DNA of 64,000 nt, from positions 120,581 through 184,580 of the forward strand of contig JBMYTN010000003.1 of assembly GCA_049604415.1 (NCBI GenBank), read 5' to 3'. Position numbers and translations under genes: made by a program. The notes beneath the pieces are model-generated. The model did no database searches, had not been told where the DNA came from, and saw nothing but the letters and a program-made list of their open reading frames with translations. This DNA comes from JBMYTN01 sp049604415. Its GTDB lineage: Bacteria > Pseudomonadota > Alphaproteobacteria > Rhodospirillales > Rhodospirillaceae. Positions 45,346 through 53,939 of this stretch are shown piece by piece (positions within the stretch are counted from its first letter, which is position 1; every line of letters starts with the position of its first letter).

Positions 45346-45367
45346 GACTGTTTTGGTGAGGCCAAAG

Positions 45368-46198
45368 ATGGGTGCAGGTTTAGCACAGAAATGCCAGCAC
45401 ACGGCTCTGATCGCGCTGGCTGTTATGGCGCTTTTGGTTGGCCTTCCTGGTCAAGCTCCCATGATGGGCGTTTCTGAAGCCCAAGCGCAAGCGGGCCCCC
45501 CTGGGGCTGCTCTGTCGCCAGAATTGCTCGCTGCGATCAATTCCGGTGATGTGGAAGCTGCCGGGGCGGCTTTGGCCTCTGTGATCAGCCAAGGTGGCAA
45601 TATCGAGGCTGTTGGCCGGGCCATTGCCCAGACCAATGCAGATGTGGCCGCCGCCGTTGTGAATTCTGGTTTGCGGCAAGCTTCTGCGACCGTTGGAACC
45701 GCGCAGTTGTCCGGGGCGATCCGCTCCTTGGTTAGCGGGACGGTGTCCGGTTTGCCGCAGTCTGTGACCCCGCAAGAAATCACCACCTTTGCCGAAAATG
45801 TGGCGACCAATGTGCGCCAGGCAATTTCCGCGATTTCGGGTGGCAATCAGAACCTTTCCAATCAATTGCTGGCCTCCGCCCGTTCCGGTGTGGCCGTCTC
45901 CCAAGTGGGCGGACCCGGGACAACCGGGGCAACGCGGCAGGTTGCTGCCATTCTGCGAGGACAGATCCAACAGCGTTTGGGCGGCAACATCACCCAGCAG
46001 GAGGCTCAATCGGCCCCGGAAGAATCACCGGTCGTTGTGACCCGTCAAGGTGCACAACCGGAAACGCCGGTGACCCCGGTGACGGAGCCGGTTGCGGAGA
46101 ATGACGAACCGGCGCCGGACCCGGTTGTGGCGGTTAATACGGGCACGACGGTGTTTGTGGATACCAACCAGTCGGAAGATGACGCCTCGCAAAACTGA
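45368..46198 (+). CDS. Exported Ala-rich protein of unknown function
   Basis: Not recognised. A 276-residue protein with an N-terminal signal peptide (hydrophobic about 12-27; likely cleavage after SEAQAQA near 42). The mature part is rich in Ala, Gly, Ser, Gln and Val and is predicted largely helical (about 50-215), for example LAAINSGDVEAAGAALASVI and IAQTNADVAAAVVNSG, which look like imperfect repeats. The last 60 residues are acidic and Pro/Thr-rich (TPVTPVTEPVAENDEPAP). GGTGAGG precedes the ATG at 45368. Divergent from the polysaccharide operon and followed by a barrel and export protein; a periplasmic or secreted helper in polysaccharide export is a guess. Confidence 0.7.
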   Translation: MGAGLAQKCQHTALIALAVMALLVGLPGQAPMMGVSEAQAQAGPPGAALSPELLAAINSGDVEAAGAALASVISQGGNIEAVGRAIAQTNADVAAAVVNSGLRQASATVGTAQLSGAIRSLVSGTVSGLPQSVTPQEITTFAENVATNVRQAISAISGGNQNLSNQLLASARSGVAVSQVGGPGTTGATRQVAAILRGQIQQRLGGNITQQEAQSAPEESPVVVTRQGAQPETPVTPVTEPVAENDEPAPDPVVAVNTGTTVFVDTNQSEDDASQN

Positions 46199-46298
46199 GT
46201 TTTTGGAACCGGATGGCCCCGGTTTCGTATGGTTTGTTTGACCCAGCGGTCACCTTGGGCCAAAGTGTAGCGCGCAATAGAAGTAATCGGATTGTTTG

Positions 46299-47651
46299 AT
46301 GAGCGATGTGATGACCGGGAAAGTCCAGCCAAAGGGGTTCAAAGCCTCAGGGGCCTCTGTGTTGGCGATGGCCTTAGTAACCGCCGGTTTCGGTCTGGCA
46401 AGCCTCTCTGTTCCAACGGTAGCCTTCGCCCAGGACGCCTCGACAGAAACCGATGCGCGGAATGCCAAGGTTGATGACTTCCGGCCGGAACCCGGCGATA
46501 CGGTGCGCGATCGCGAGCAACCTGCCTATGATGCGAAGGGTTTGAATTGGGGGGCGGCGACGTTCTTCCCGTCCTTGACTGTCAAACAGTCCTTCACCAG
46601 CAATCTGTATAAGGAAGCCACCAACACCCGCGCCGATTTGATCACCACCATTGCCCCGGGGGTGCGCGCGGATTTGGATCTAGGACGGCACTCGGCCAGC
46701 TTGGAAGTCGGCTCCGACATCCTGCGCCATTGGGACAATTCGACCGAGGACATCGAAAACGTTGCGTTGAATTCGTCCGGTCGGTTCGAATTCCTGCAGT
46801 CCCTGATCTTTGAGCCCAATGCGCGGGCGGAATGGTCCCACGAGGACCGCAGCTCACCGGATGATCCGAACACAGATTCACCGACGGCGTTCCAGACCTT
46901 GGAAGCTGGCTTTGAGGGTCAATACAAGCCGAACCGGATTTCCATCGAGCCTGAGTTCACCATCACCCATTTGGACTATGAAGACGGGTCCACCGGTGGC
47001 GTCGTGACCAACAATGACGACCGCGACCGTTTGGAAGTCGGCGGTGGGGTCAAAGTCGGCTACGAGATCGTTCCGGCTTATACCGCCTTTGTCCGCTTCG
47101 AATCCGATGCCCGGATCTATGACTCCGCCTTGGATGATGCTGGTGTTGACCGGGATTCCTTGGGCGGGCGTATCGAAGTCGGGACCGATCTGGAAATCTC
47201 CAATCTGCTGCTTGGCGAACTCAGTGCCGGATATCTGGTCCGCTCTTACGATGATGGCGCACTCGATACCATCCAAGGGGCCAGCTTTGGCGGCAATCTC
47301 TATTGGTATGTCACGCCGCTGATCACCATTTTCGGCGGCATTGAACGCAGCGTCTCGGAAACCACCACGGCGGGCAGCAGCGGCATCCTGAAAACCACCG
47401 GCAATATCGGCGCGGATTACGAATTTAAGCGCAATGTGCTGTTCGGCCTGAATTTCAGCTATGGCCATGACGACTATTCCGGCGTCAATCGGGTCGACCG
47501 GCTGATGACTGTCGGCGGCACGGTGGATTGGAAGATCAACCCCTATTTGGAAGTCAATGGCGGGGTGGATTATTCCGACAAAGGCTCTGATGTCGGCACG
47601 TCGGAATATGATGATGTGACCACCTTTGTTGGGGTCAAATTCAAGCTCTGA
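46299..47651 (+). CDS. Outer-membrane beta-barrel protein (BBP2-like)
   Basis: A 450-residue outer-membrane protein. A signal peptide (hydrophobic about 20-40, cleavage near AFAQ-DA) is followed by a short acidic region and a long series of alternating amphipathic strands ending in TFVGVKFKL, with a hydrophobic/aromatic C-terminal end as used by the barrel assembly machinery. It resembles the putative BBP2-type barrels found in exopolysaccharide loci of proteobacteria. It may be the outer-membrane exit for the polymer, working with the Wza-like protein downstream; this is inference. ATG 46299 was chosen just after an in-frame TTG. Confidence 0.78.
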   Translation: MSDVMTGKVQPKGFKASGASVLAMALVTAGFGLASLSVPTVAFAQDASTETDARNAKVDDFRPEPGDTVRDREQPAYDAKGLNWGAATFFPSLTVKQSFTSNLYKEATNTRADLITTIAPGVRADLDLGRHSASLEVGSDILRHWDNSTEDIENVALNSSGRFEFLQSLIFEPNARAEWSHEDRSSPDDPNTDSPTAFQTLEAGFEGQYKPNRISIEPEFTITHLDYEDGSTGGVVTNNDDRDRLEVGGGVKVGYEIVPAYTAFVRFESDARIYDSALDDAGVDRDSLGGRIEVGTDLEISNLLLGELSAGYLVRSYDDGALDTIQGASFGGNLYWYVTPLITIFGGIERSVSETTTAGSSGILKTTGNIGADYEFKRNVLFGLNFSYGHDDYSGVNRVDRLMTVGGTVDWKINPYLEVNGGVDYSDKGSDVGTSEYDDVTTFVGVKFKL

Positions 47652-47730
47652 CCCCTATGCGTGAGAGGCCCCAGTCGGCCTGCCCCAGTCGACCTACCTA
47701 GGGCGGTCATAGCCATTTGCAAAGGTTGAA

Positions 47731-47756
47731 AGAGATGGGGCCGAACGCCCATCTCT
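47731..47756 (+). repeat. 9-bp inverted repeat between barrel and export genes
   Basis: AGAGATGGG (47731-47739) and CCCATCTCT (47748-47756) form a perfect 9-bp stem with an 8-base loop. No T-run follows, so it is not a classic terminator. It may limit read-through from the barrel gene or act as an operator or mRNA end about 80 bases ahead of the export gene. Confidence 0.45.
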
Positions 47757-47836
47757 ATGTCTCCGAACCCGGCTGAGGCATTGGTCCCAAGACCCACCTC
47801 GAATAGGCCTGGCACCAGAGAGACGAGGATCCGTTC

Positions 47837-48445
47837 ATGATCTCTTTTCCGCGCCCCTTCCAAGCCTCTATGCAAAGGGTGAAAGCTGTCCTGCTGGGGG
47901 TGGCGCTGGCCCTCTTTCTGAGCCCTATCGTGATCATGGCGCCGTCGGACGCCGAGGCTCAGCAAGGCACGCCTGGGGCGCGGAGCACTGGCTATACTCT
48001 GGGCCAGGGCGATAAGGTTCGGGTGACCGTGTTCGGCGAAGAAGAGCTGTCCGGGGAATATAGCATTGATCCCACCGGGACCTTGTCTTTGCCACTGGTG
48101 GGCGGCGTCCAGGTGGGCGGCCTTGGTCTCAGGCAAGCCGAAGCCGCTGTGATCGGCCTGTTGAGCGAGGGCTATTTGCGCGATCCCCGGGTCAGCATCG
48201 AAGTCCTGACCTATCGCCCGTTTTATATTCTCGGCGAGGTCCGCAATCCCGGCGAATATGAATATGTGGAGGGCATGACCGTGCTCACCGCTGTGGCCAT
48301 TGCCGGTGGGTTTACCTATCGGGCCGATGAGGATGAGGCGGTGGTGATCTCCCACAATGACCCGAATTCCGAGGAACGCGAGGTCAAGGTCAATTACCGC
48401 CTGCAGCCCGGTGACGTGATCCGCATTGAAGAAAGCTTTTTTTAA
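47837..48445 (+). CDS. Polysaccharide export protein (Wza/OPX family, short form)
   Basis: Periplasmic/outer-membrane export protein of 202 residues with a signal peptide (about 15-42, cleavage near AEAQQ). The poly-export domain starts at YTLGQGDKVRVTVFGEEELSG and continues with IDPTGTLSLPLVGGVQVGG; an SLBB-type segment follows with FYILGEVRNPGEYEYVEGMTV and AIAGGFTYRADEDE. No lipobox cysteine is seen, and the chain lacks the long C-terminal part of E. coli Wza, so it cannot form an outer-membrane helix barrel alone; the BBP2-like barrel upstream may supply the pore (inference). Confidence 0.9.
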   Translation: MISFPRPFQASMQRVKAVLLGVALALFLSPIVIMAPSDAEAQQGTPGARSTGYTLGQGDKVRVTVFGEEELSGEYSIDPTGTLSLPLVGGVQVGGLGLRQAEAAVIGLLSEGYLRDPRVSIEVLTYRPFYILGEVRNPGEYEYVEGMTVLTAVAIAGGFTYRADEDEAVVISHNDPNSEEREVKVNYRLQPGDVIRIEESFF

Positions 48446-48453
48446 AAGCGAAC

Positions 48454-48475
48454 TCTGCGGGCCAAGTGCCGCAGA
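48454..48475. terminator. Stem-loop between convergent genes
   Basis: TCTGCGG (48454-48460) and CCGCAGA (48469-48475) form a perfect 7-bp stem with an 8-base loop, directly after the export gene stop and ahead of the convergent glycosyltransferase stop. No T-run on either side, so bidirectional termination is only suggested by position. Confidence 0.4.
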
Positions 48476-48500
48476 CGCAGCTCTAGCCGGTCCCCCCCGT

Positions 48501-49565
48501 CTACAGCCGATCCAAAATCTCCTGCAGCCCCTGATCATTGGATCGGAGCGGCCTGACGCGGGCCTGAGCAGCGATTGACAGAGCCGCCCGGCGGACCGGG
48601 TCGGCGACCAGAGCCTTAATCTTGGTGGCACAGTCCGCGACGTCGGAAAAGGCTTCGGCCTCGACCCCTTCGATAAATTGTGCGGCGAAGCCGTCGGTGC
48701 GTTGTGCCAACAGCACCCCGCCACAGGCCGCGATCTCAACCCAGCGCCGCGCGGTGCGGTGATCCATGCTCGGTGAATGCAGCCCCAAGCAGACTTTGCC
48801 TGACCACAGCGCATCCCGATAGGCCAGTCCAATGCGTTCCGGCCCAGGTTGGAGCAGCTGTTGCTGTGCCGGGCTGAGCAGCTTGGTCCAGCGCCCGCCA
48901 AACAACCCCAGGCGGATCCCATAGTCTTCGACCAGGGCGCTCAGGAACCCGATCCGGTCCTCCAGCGGGGTGCCGACAAAAACCGCATCATAGGGCCTAT
49001 CCGCATCGCTCCAGTCCGACGGTGGCGGGCGATGGATCTCCGGCTCATAGCAGAACGGCATCACGGCTAGCCGCTCCACCCCCAGCCGGGCATAACCTGG
49101 GCGATGCTCCTCGCCGGGGGTGACGCAGAGGTCATAGGCGGGCAAGGCGTGGGTCAAACGCCCGAAGCGTGGATCCCCAGCCCGATGGGCATAGGGCGGA
49201 TCAGACGTGTAATGGACGGTGATCAGCCCGGCCCCCCGGCCAAGTTCCACAGTGGCGCGGCTGACCAGACTGCCCTTGTCGACCCAGACCAAGTCAAACG
49301 GGCCATGCTCGGTCAGGGTCCGCAGCATTGTTTTCTGCATCGATCCGGCAGCCAAGGGATCGGCCAGGCCACGCAGTCCCTTCGTGCTCAGAAGGCGTGT
49401 GGCCCAAGGGCCAAAAGCGCGCTCACCAACCGTCAGGGGCGAGAGACCGGTGTTGAGCAGATGGACTCGGTGTCCTAAGCGCCGCAAGGCAGCGCAGCGA
49501 TGCCCAGAGGTGCTGTTCGGGTCGCCATCACCGATGTAAAGAATGGAGCGCTTACCCTGGATCAC
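48501..49565 (-). CDS. CgeB-like glycosyltransferase
   Basis: A 354-residue protein resembling the CgeB/spore-maturation type of GT-B glycosyltransferases. Start of the fold: ILYIGDGDPNSTSGHRCAAL; then VWVDKGSLVSRATV, VHYTSDPPYAHRAGDPRF and PYDAVFVGTPLEDRIGFL at the domain junction, and LHSPSMDHRTARRWVEIAACGGVLLAQRT in the donor part. It starts with GTG 49565, 4 bases after the phosphatase stop. Probably modifies the same polysaccharide; sugar unknown. Confidence 0.72.
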   Translation of the reverse strand: MIQGKRSILYIGDGDPNSTSGHRCAALRRLGHRVHLLNTGLSPLTVGERAFGPWATRLLSTKGLRGLADPLAAGSMQKTMLRTLTEHGPFDLVWVDKGSLVSRATVELGRGAGLITVHYTSDPPYAHRAGDPRFGRLTHALPAYDLCVTPGEEHRPGYARLGVERLAVMPFCYEPEIHRPPPSDWSDADRPYDAVFVGTPLEDRIGFLSALVEDYGIRLGLFGGRWTKLLSPAQQQLLQPGPERIGLAYRDALWSGKVCLGLHSPSMDHRTARRWVEIAACGGVLLAQRTDGFAAQFIEGVEAEAFSDVADCATKIKALVADPVRRAALSIAAQARVRPLRSNDQGLQEILDRL

Positions 49566-49569
49566 TTCT

Positions 49570-50457
49570 CTAAGCGCTGCCGCCGGTTTTCAGGAAGGCC
49601 ACGTCCTTGTCCTGCAACACCACGGCGGTGAGGCAGCCGGTGCGATAGCCCCCCGTATCAACGCCGATCCGACCGGCGCGGATTTCCGGCTCCGGGACGA
49701 TGGTGTGACCATGGACCACGCAACGGCCCTGGAAATCCCAGCCATGGGACAAGAATGGCTCCCGGATCCACAACAGATCTTCGGCCTTTTGCCGCTCTGG
49801 CGCGACCCCGGGGCGGATCCCGGCATGGGCAAAAATGTAATCCCCGGCCTGGTGCATCAGTTTCAGGCCAGCCAAAAACGCCCGTTGCCGGTCCGGCACT
49901 TTGTCCACCGCCTGATCCCGGGCGCGCGACAGCCACCCCAATCCGGATCCGCTGGCCAGACCAAGCCCCGGTGACGGCCTCGCAGCCGGGTCGTCTTGGG
50001 AGAAGGGCGCAATGCCGTAGCTGAGCAGGGTTTCCGCGCCGCCTTGCCCCAACCAGCCCCGGGCTTCTTCCGGGGCGTCAAAAAAGGCTAAGAACGCTTC
50101 TTCGTGATTGCCCATCAGATGGATGGTTTCCACGCCTTCCAGCGGGTTGTCGATCAAGTGATCAACCACGCCCCGGGAGTCCGGACCTCGATCGACATAA
50201 TCCCCCAAATAGATCACCTGGGGCGCCAGATCGGGGTTGGATTTCCGCCGGACCCGGATGTCGTCCAAAATTTTGCCTTCCAGATCCTTCAGAAGATCGA
50301 GCCGCCCATGGATGTCACCAATGGCATAGGCCACCTGTCCCGGGGGCAAGGTGAAAGACCAAGCCTCCCGGTAATCCAGGCCCGGTTCGGGCTGCGGATC
50401 CGCTCCGGCGAGCCATGATCGCAATGCCTGTCCAATTGAGGAGAATCGATTTATCAT
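49570..50457 (-). CDS. PPP-family metallophosphoesterase
   Basis: A 295-residue phosphatase with the three metal-site motifs of the serine/threonine protein phosphatase family: GDIHGRLDLLKDL, GDYVDRGPDS and MGNHEEAFL, and the late histidine motifs FAHAGIRPG and VVHGHTIV. It may act on phosphoproteins, dinucleotides or other small phosphates. It is divergent from the tyrosine autokinase gene (248 bases apart). No low-molecular-weight or PHP tyrosine phosphatase, the usual partner of such kinases, is in the window, so this enzyme may fill that role (inference). It is cotranscribed with the CgeB-like gene. Confidence 0.88.
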   Translation of the reverse strand: MINRFSSIGQALRSWLAGADPQPEPGLDYREAWSFTLPPGQVAYAIGDIHGRLDLLKDLEGKILDDIRVRRKSNPDLAPQVIYLGDYVDRGPDSRGVVDHLIDNPLEGVETIHLMGNHEEAFLAFFDAPEEARGWLGQGGAETLLSYGIAPFSQDDPAARPSPGLGLASGSGLGWLSRARDQAVDKVPDRQRAFLAGLKLMHQAGDYIFAHAGIRPGVAPERQKAEDLLWIREPFLSHGWDFQGRCVVHGHTIVPEPEIRAGRIGVDTGGYRTGCLTAVVLQDKDVAFLKTGGSA

Positions 50458-50705
50458 ATGTCCAATCGTCCGGGATCTGCCAAGGGGGCGGAACCACTCC
50501 GGTCAAGCTGTTCGGAGCGTGCCGCCCCGGGTCCGTCTCTTGCGCGACCAATTCGGGAAGCTGTACTGTGCCCGCCAGCGGGGATGTAAGGGCTGCCTGA
50601 GCAAAAGCCCAGCCAAAAGCATCATGCATTGCCTCATGGCCTGACCCTCCGTTAGAGCACGACCAGCAGTCCACTTTTTGCGTGTGATCATACCGGGATC
50701 CTTTC

Positions 50706-53021
50706 ATGAACGCCATTCGAGAGCCGCAGTCTTTATCCACCCCGCCGCAGCCGCCGGAACAGCGGGGTGATTTTCAGCGACTGCGGGAGGATCTGCTCAG
50801 CCAAATTGAACCGCTGTGGCGTCGGCGCCGGCTGATTATTGGCCTCGTCACCCTGTCGATGATCATTGGGGTGATTCTGGTCGGTCGGATCACGCCACAA
50901 TACACCGCCAGCGCCCAAGTCATCGTTGAAGGGGCCAACACCCGGGTGATCAATCTGCAGGAGGTGGTGGAAGGCATGCGCCCGCATCGGGGCGTGGTCT
51001 TGGGCCAGTTGGAAATCCTGCGCTCAACCAAATTGGCCGACCGGGTGATCGAACGGCTGCAATTGGCCGATAGCGGCGTGTTTAATCCTCGGCTGCGCCC
51101 GCCAGCACCCCTGTTCAGCTCGCTCAATCCCATGGCCCTGGCCAAGGATCTGGTCCGCGCCGTGGTGCCGCAAAGTTGGATTGATGCTCTTAAAGGCTCC
51201 CTCAGCTCTGAGGCCGAAGAAGTGCCCGAGGAGAACCCGGAATTGCAGCGCCAGATCCGGGAAGAGCGCCTGACCCAACAGATCCGCAATGCCTATCGGG
51301 CGGGCCTCTCGGTCCGACAGATAGGCTTTTCCAATGTGCTGTCGATCTCCTACACCACCACGGATCCCTATTTGGCGGCCACCATCGCCAACACGGTGGC
51401 CGAGACCTATGTGCTCGAGCAGTTGGAAGCCAAATTCGATGCCACCCGTCAGGCCACCATTTGGTTGAATGAACGCCTGCAGCAACTGGCGCAAAATGTC
51501 CGGGCCTCGGAGCAAATGGTCGCCGAATTCATGGCCGCCAATGACTTGGTGTCCACCGAGCGGGTGAATTTGACCGAGGAGCGGCTGTCTGAGCTATCCA
51601 ACCAATATGTCAACGCCCAAGCCCAAACAGCGGAGGCTGAAGCACGCTACCGTCATGTGGCCCGCATGCTGGAAGGCGGCGGCTCGATTGACTCCGCCAC
51701 CGAGGTGGTGCAAAGCCCGCTGATCCAATCCCTGCGCTCCCAGGAAGCCGATATCCTGCGCCGGATTGCGGAGCTGTCAAACCGCTATGGCAGTCGCCAT
51801 CCGACCATGGTTGATGCCTATTCCGAGCTGGGCGATTTGCGCCGCAAAATCGACGCCGAAGTCCGTCGCATTGCCTCCAGCCTGGAAAACGAGGTCGTTG
51901 TCGCCCGCACCCGGGAAGAGACACTGCGGGCGGCTTTGGAGGATGGCCGGGGCGTGGCCAATCGGGAAGATTCCGTCAACATCCGCCTGCGCGAGCTGGA
52001 GCGGGAGGCCGACGCCAACCGGGTGCTCTATGAGGCCTTCTTGACCCGGTTTAAGGAGACCTCCAACCAGGAGGATATCCAACAGGCCGACGCCCGGGTG
52101 ATTTCCGAAGCCGGGGTGCCGTTGGGGCCGTCCTATCCGCGCAAGCGGGTGATCCTGATGGTGGTGTTTGCCCTGTCGCTGATCGGCTCCATCATTCTGG
52201 TCTATGTCTGGGAGTATTTTGATCGCGGCCTGCGCCATGCCAATCAGGTGGAGAATTTGGCCAACCAGCCGGTGCTGGCCATGGTGCCGCAAATCCGCTC
52301 GTTGTTTGCCCGCACCGAAGTCGCCGATTACATCATCGAGAACCCGCTCTCCTCTGCCGCTGAGTCCGTGCGCAATCTGCAAACGGCGCTCAAGCTGTTC
52401 AATCCCGACGATCCACCCAAAGTGATTGGCTTGACCTCCTCCATCGCCGGGGAAGGCAAGAGCACCCTGGCGGCCTGGATGGCCTATAGCTATGCCAGCC
52501 AGGGCTATAAGGTGTTGTTGATTGACGGGGATTTGCGCCGGCGCTCCTTGAGCAATATTTTCGATTTTCCCGAAGGCACGCCGACCATTATGGACTACGC
52601 CTTGGGTGAGCATGGCATCACCGATGTGGCCCAAGAGACCAAAATGGACAATCTGGTGGTGGTGCCCGGGGCCTCGATGAAAGAATCCTCGCTGCAGTTT
52701 TTGGGCTCCGAAAGAATGCGCCGCCTGATCGATTGGGGCCGGAGCAATTTCGATTATGTGGTCGTCGATGGCCCGCCGGTGCTTGCGGTGTCCGACGCCC
52801 TGGTGCTCAACCGCCTGATCGATGCTGGCCTGTTCCTGGTGCGCTGGAATGCGACCGACCGGGATCTGTTCCTGAACGCATTGAAGCAATTGCGCGGAGC
52901 CAATGTGCCGCTGGCTGGCATCGTGATGTCCCAGGTCAATGTTCGCCGCCATGCCCAATATGGCTATAAGGACACCGGTTATTATTACGGGCGCTATGGC
53001 GGATATTATGGCGGCAAGTGA
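50706..53021 (+). CDS. Polysaccharide co-polymerase / tyrosine autokinase (Wzc/ExoP type)
   Basis: A 771-residue BY-kinase. An N-terminal helix (about 43-62) and a second helix (about 480-500) flank a long periplasmic Wzz-like coiled-coil part with the Pro-rich VPLGPSYPRKRV before the second helix. The cytoplasmic kinase has a variant Walker A (SSIAGEGKST, about 576-586), Walker A' (VLLIDGDLRRRS) and Walker B (VVVDGPPVL). The C-terminus carries eight Tyr in the last 20 residues (AQYGYKDTGYYYGRYGGYYG), the autophosphorylation cluster. It controls chain length and export of the polymer. Its last 14 bases overlap the next gene. Confidence 0.93.
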   Translation: MNAIREPQSLSTPPQPPEQRGDFQRLREDLLSQIEPLWRRRRLIIGLVTLSMIIGVILVGRITPQYTASAQVIVEGANTRVINLQEVVEGMRPHRGVVLGQLEILRSTKLADRVIERLQLADSGVFNPRLRPPAPLFSSLNPMALAKDLVRAVVPQSWIDALKGSLSSEAEEVPEENPELQRQIREERLTQQIRNAYRAGLSVRQIGFSNVLSISYTTTDPYLAATIANTVAETYVLEQLEAKFDATRQATIWLNERLQQLAQNVRASEQMVAEFMAANDLVSTERVNLTEERLSELSNQYVNAQAQTAEAEARYRHVARMLEGGGSIDSATEVVQSPLIQSLRSQEADILRRIAELSNRYGSRHPTMVDAYSELGDLRRKIDAEVRRIASSLENEVVVARTREETLRAALEDGRGVANREDSVNIRLRELEREADANRVLYEAFLTRFKETSNQEDIQQADARVISEAGVPLGPSYPRKRVILMVVFALSLIGSIILVYVWEYFDRGLRHANQVENLANQPVLAMVPQIRSLFARTEVADYIIENPLSSAAESVRNLQTALKLFNPDDPPKVIGLTSSIAGEGKSTLAAWMAYSYASQGYKVLLIDGDLRRRSLSNIFDFPEGTPTIMDYALGEHGITDVAQETKMDNLVVVPGASMKESSLQFLGSERMRRLIDWGRSNFDYVVVDGPPVLAVSDALVLNRLIDAGLFLVRWNATDRDLFLNALKQLRGANVPLAGIVMSQVNVRRHAQYGYKDTGYYYGRYGGYYGGK

Positions 53022-53862
53022 GGCCGCGCAGAGCCACAGCGCCGAACACCGCGCCAAAGGGTCCTCTGGGCGTAGCGCCAACAAAGCTTTGCCCCTGGCG
53101 GTTCTGCTGCTGGCGGTGCTGTGCGGCGTCGGCGGGGTTTGGAGCTGGGTGACTGCCAGTGATGCCCTGAACACCCGGAGCATCATGGTCGCCTTCGAAT
53201 CCGACAAGCCGATCAGCATTGCCCAAATGTCTCGCGGTCTGGAGCGCATTGCCGAACTGACGGATGCGGGAGACGCCGGGCGCTGGGACGATGTCCGCAA
53301 TGCCGGGCGTCTGGCCTTAACCCTTGGTGCGCGCGGCGAATTGGACTTGGTCGAGCGCAAAGCAAGCTTGGGCGAGGCGGTGCATTATTTTGAGGCCGCC
53401 CTGCGCCGTGCCCCAGCGGATGGCTATGTCTGGTTCTGGCGCGCCCAGGCTATGGCCCTGGAAACCGAGTTGGCAGAAATTGCCAAGCGCAACGCCCAGG
53501 GTGATGTGCGCTCGCTTTATGCCCTAAACCCGGTCGATTATTTTCCCCCCGACGCGCGCCAGGAGATATTGCAAAGCCTGGATATGTCGGCCCTAACCAT
53601 GCCCTATGCGCCGAATTTGGTGTTTGCCCGGGCCGCTCTGTGGGCCACCCTGACCGATGAAGCGGGCTGGCAGCAGGCCCACAGTCGCTTCGCCCGGCAA
53701 ATTGAGCTGGCCTTTCGCAGTGACCCGGCGGCCTTAGCGGTGCTCTCCGGGCGTCTGGGCCGCGCCGAGGCCCTGGAAGCCGTGCTGCAATCCCGAGGCG
53801 TCGCCCCGGAAGATTTGGAGCCGCATTTTGGTCGCAGGCTCGTCCCGAAGGAAGACGAATAG
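53008..53862 (+). CDS. Membrane-anchored protein of unknown function
   Basis: Not recognised. A 284-residue protein with a cytoplasmic Ser/Ala-rich N-terminus, one transmembrane helix (about 27-50, LPLAVLLLAVLCGVGGVW) and a largely helical soluble part (about 60-280) with Ala/Leu/Arg repeats of TPR-like character, for example LGEAVHYFEAALRRAPADGY. No catalytic motif was seen. The start is placed at ATG 53008, inside the codons of the kinase Tyr cluster; ATG 52996 is an alternative. The tight overlap with the kinase gene suggests a role in polymer assembly. TPR-like character is a low-confidence impression. Confidence 0.7.
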   Translation: MAASEAAQSHSAEHRAKGSSGRSANKALPLAVLLLAVLCGVGGVWSWVTASDALNTRSIMVAFESDKPISIAQMSRGLERIAELTDAGDAGRWDDVRNAGRLALTLGARGELDLVERKASLGEAVHYFEAALRRAPADGYVWFWRAQAMALETELAEIAKRNAQGDVRSLYALNPVDYFPPDARQEILQSLDMSALTMPYAPNLVFARAALWATLTDEAGWQQAHSRFARQIELAFRSDPAALAVLSGRLGRAEALEAVLQSRGVAPEDLEPHFGRRLVPKEDE

Positions 53863-53939
53863 GGCTCTACTTTTCATATCGGTGACGTCATCCGTTAAAG
53901 TGTCACCGCAGCCTAAAATCCATGGCCTAAAGGACGATG

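Noticed and set aside
47570..48922. Minus-strand frame of 450 codons across the export gene
   Set aside because: Crosses two real genes and contains no recognisable motif; the plus-strand export protein has clear family signatures.
50503..50691. Minus-strand frame of 62 codons between the phosphatase and kinase genes
   Set aside because: Arg-rich with no signal or motif; more likely promoter DNA for the divergent genes.
51777..53360. Minus-strand frame of 527 codons opposite the tyrosine autokinase
   Set aside because: Antisense shadow with His/Gln-rich low-quality sequence.
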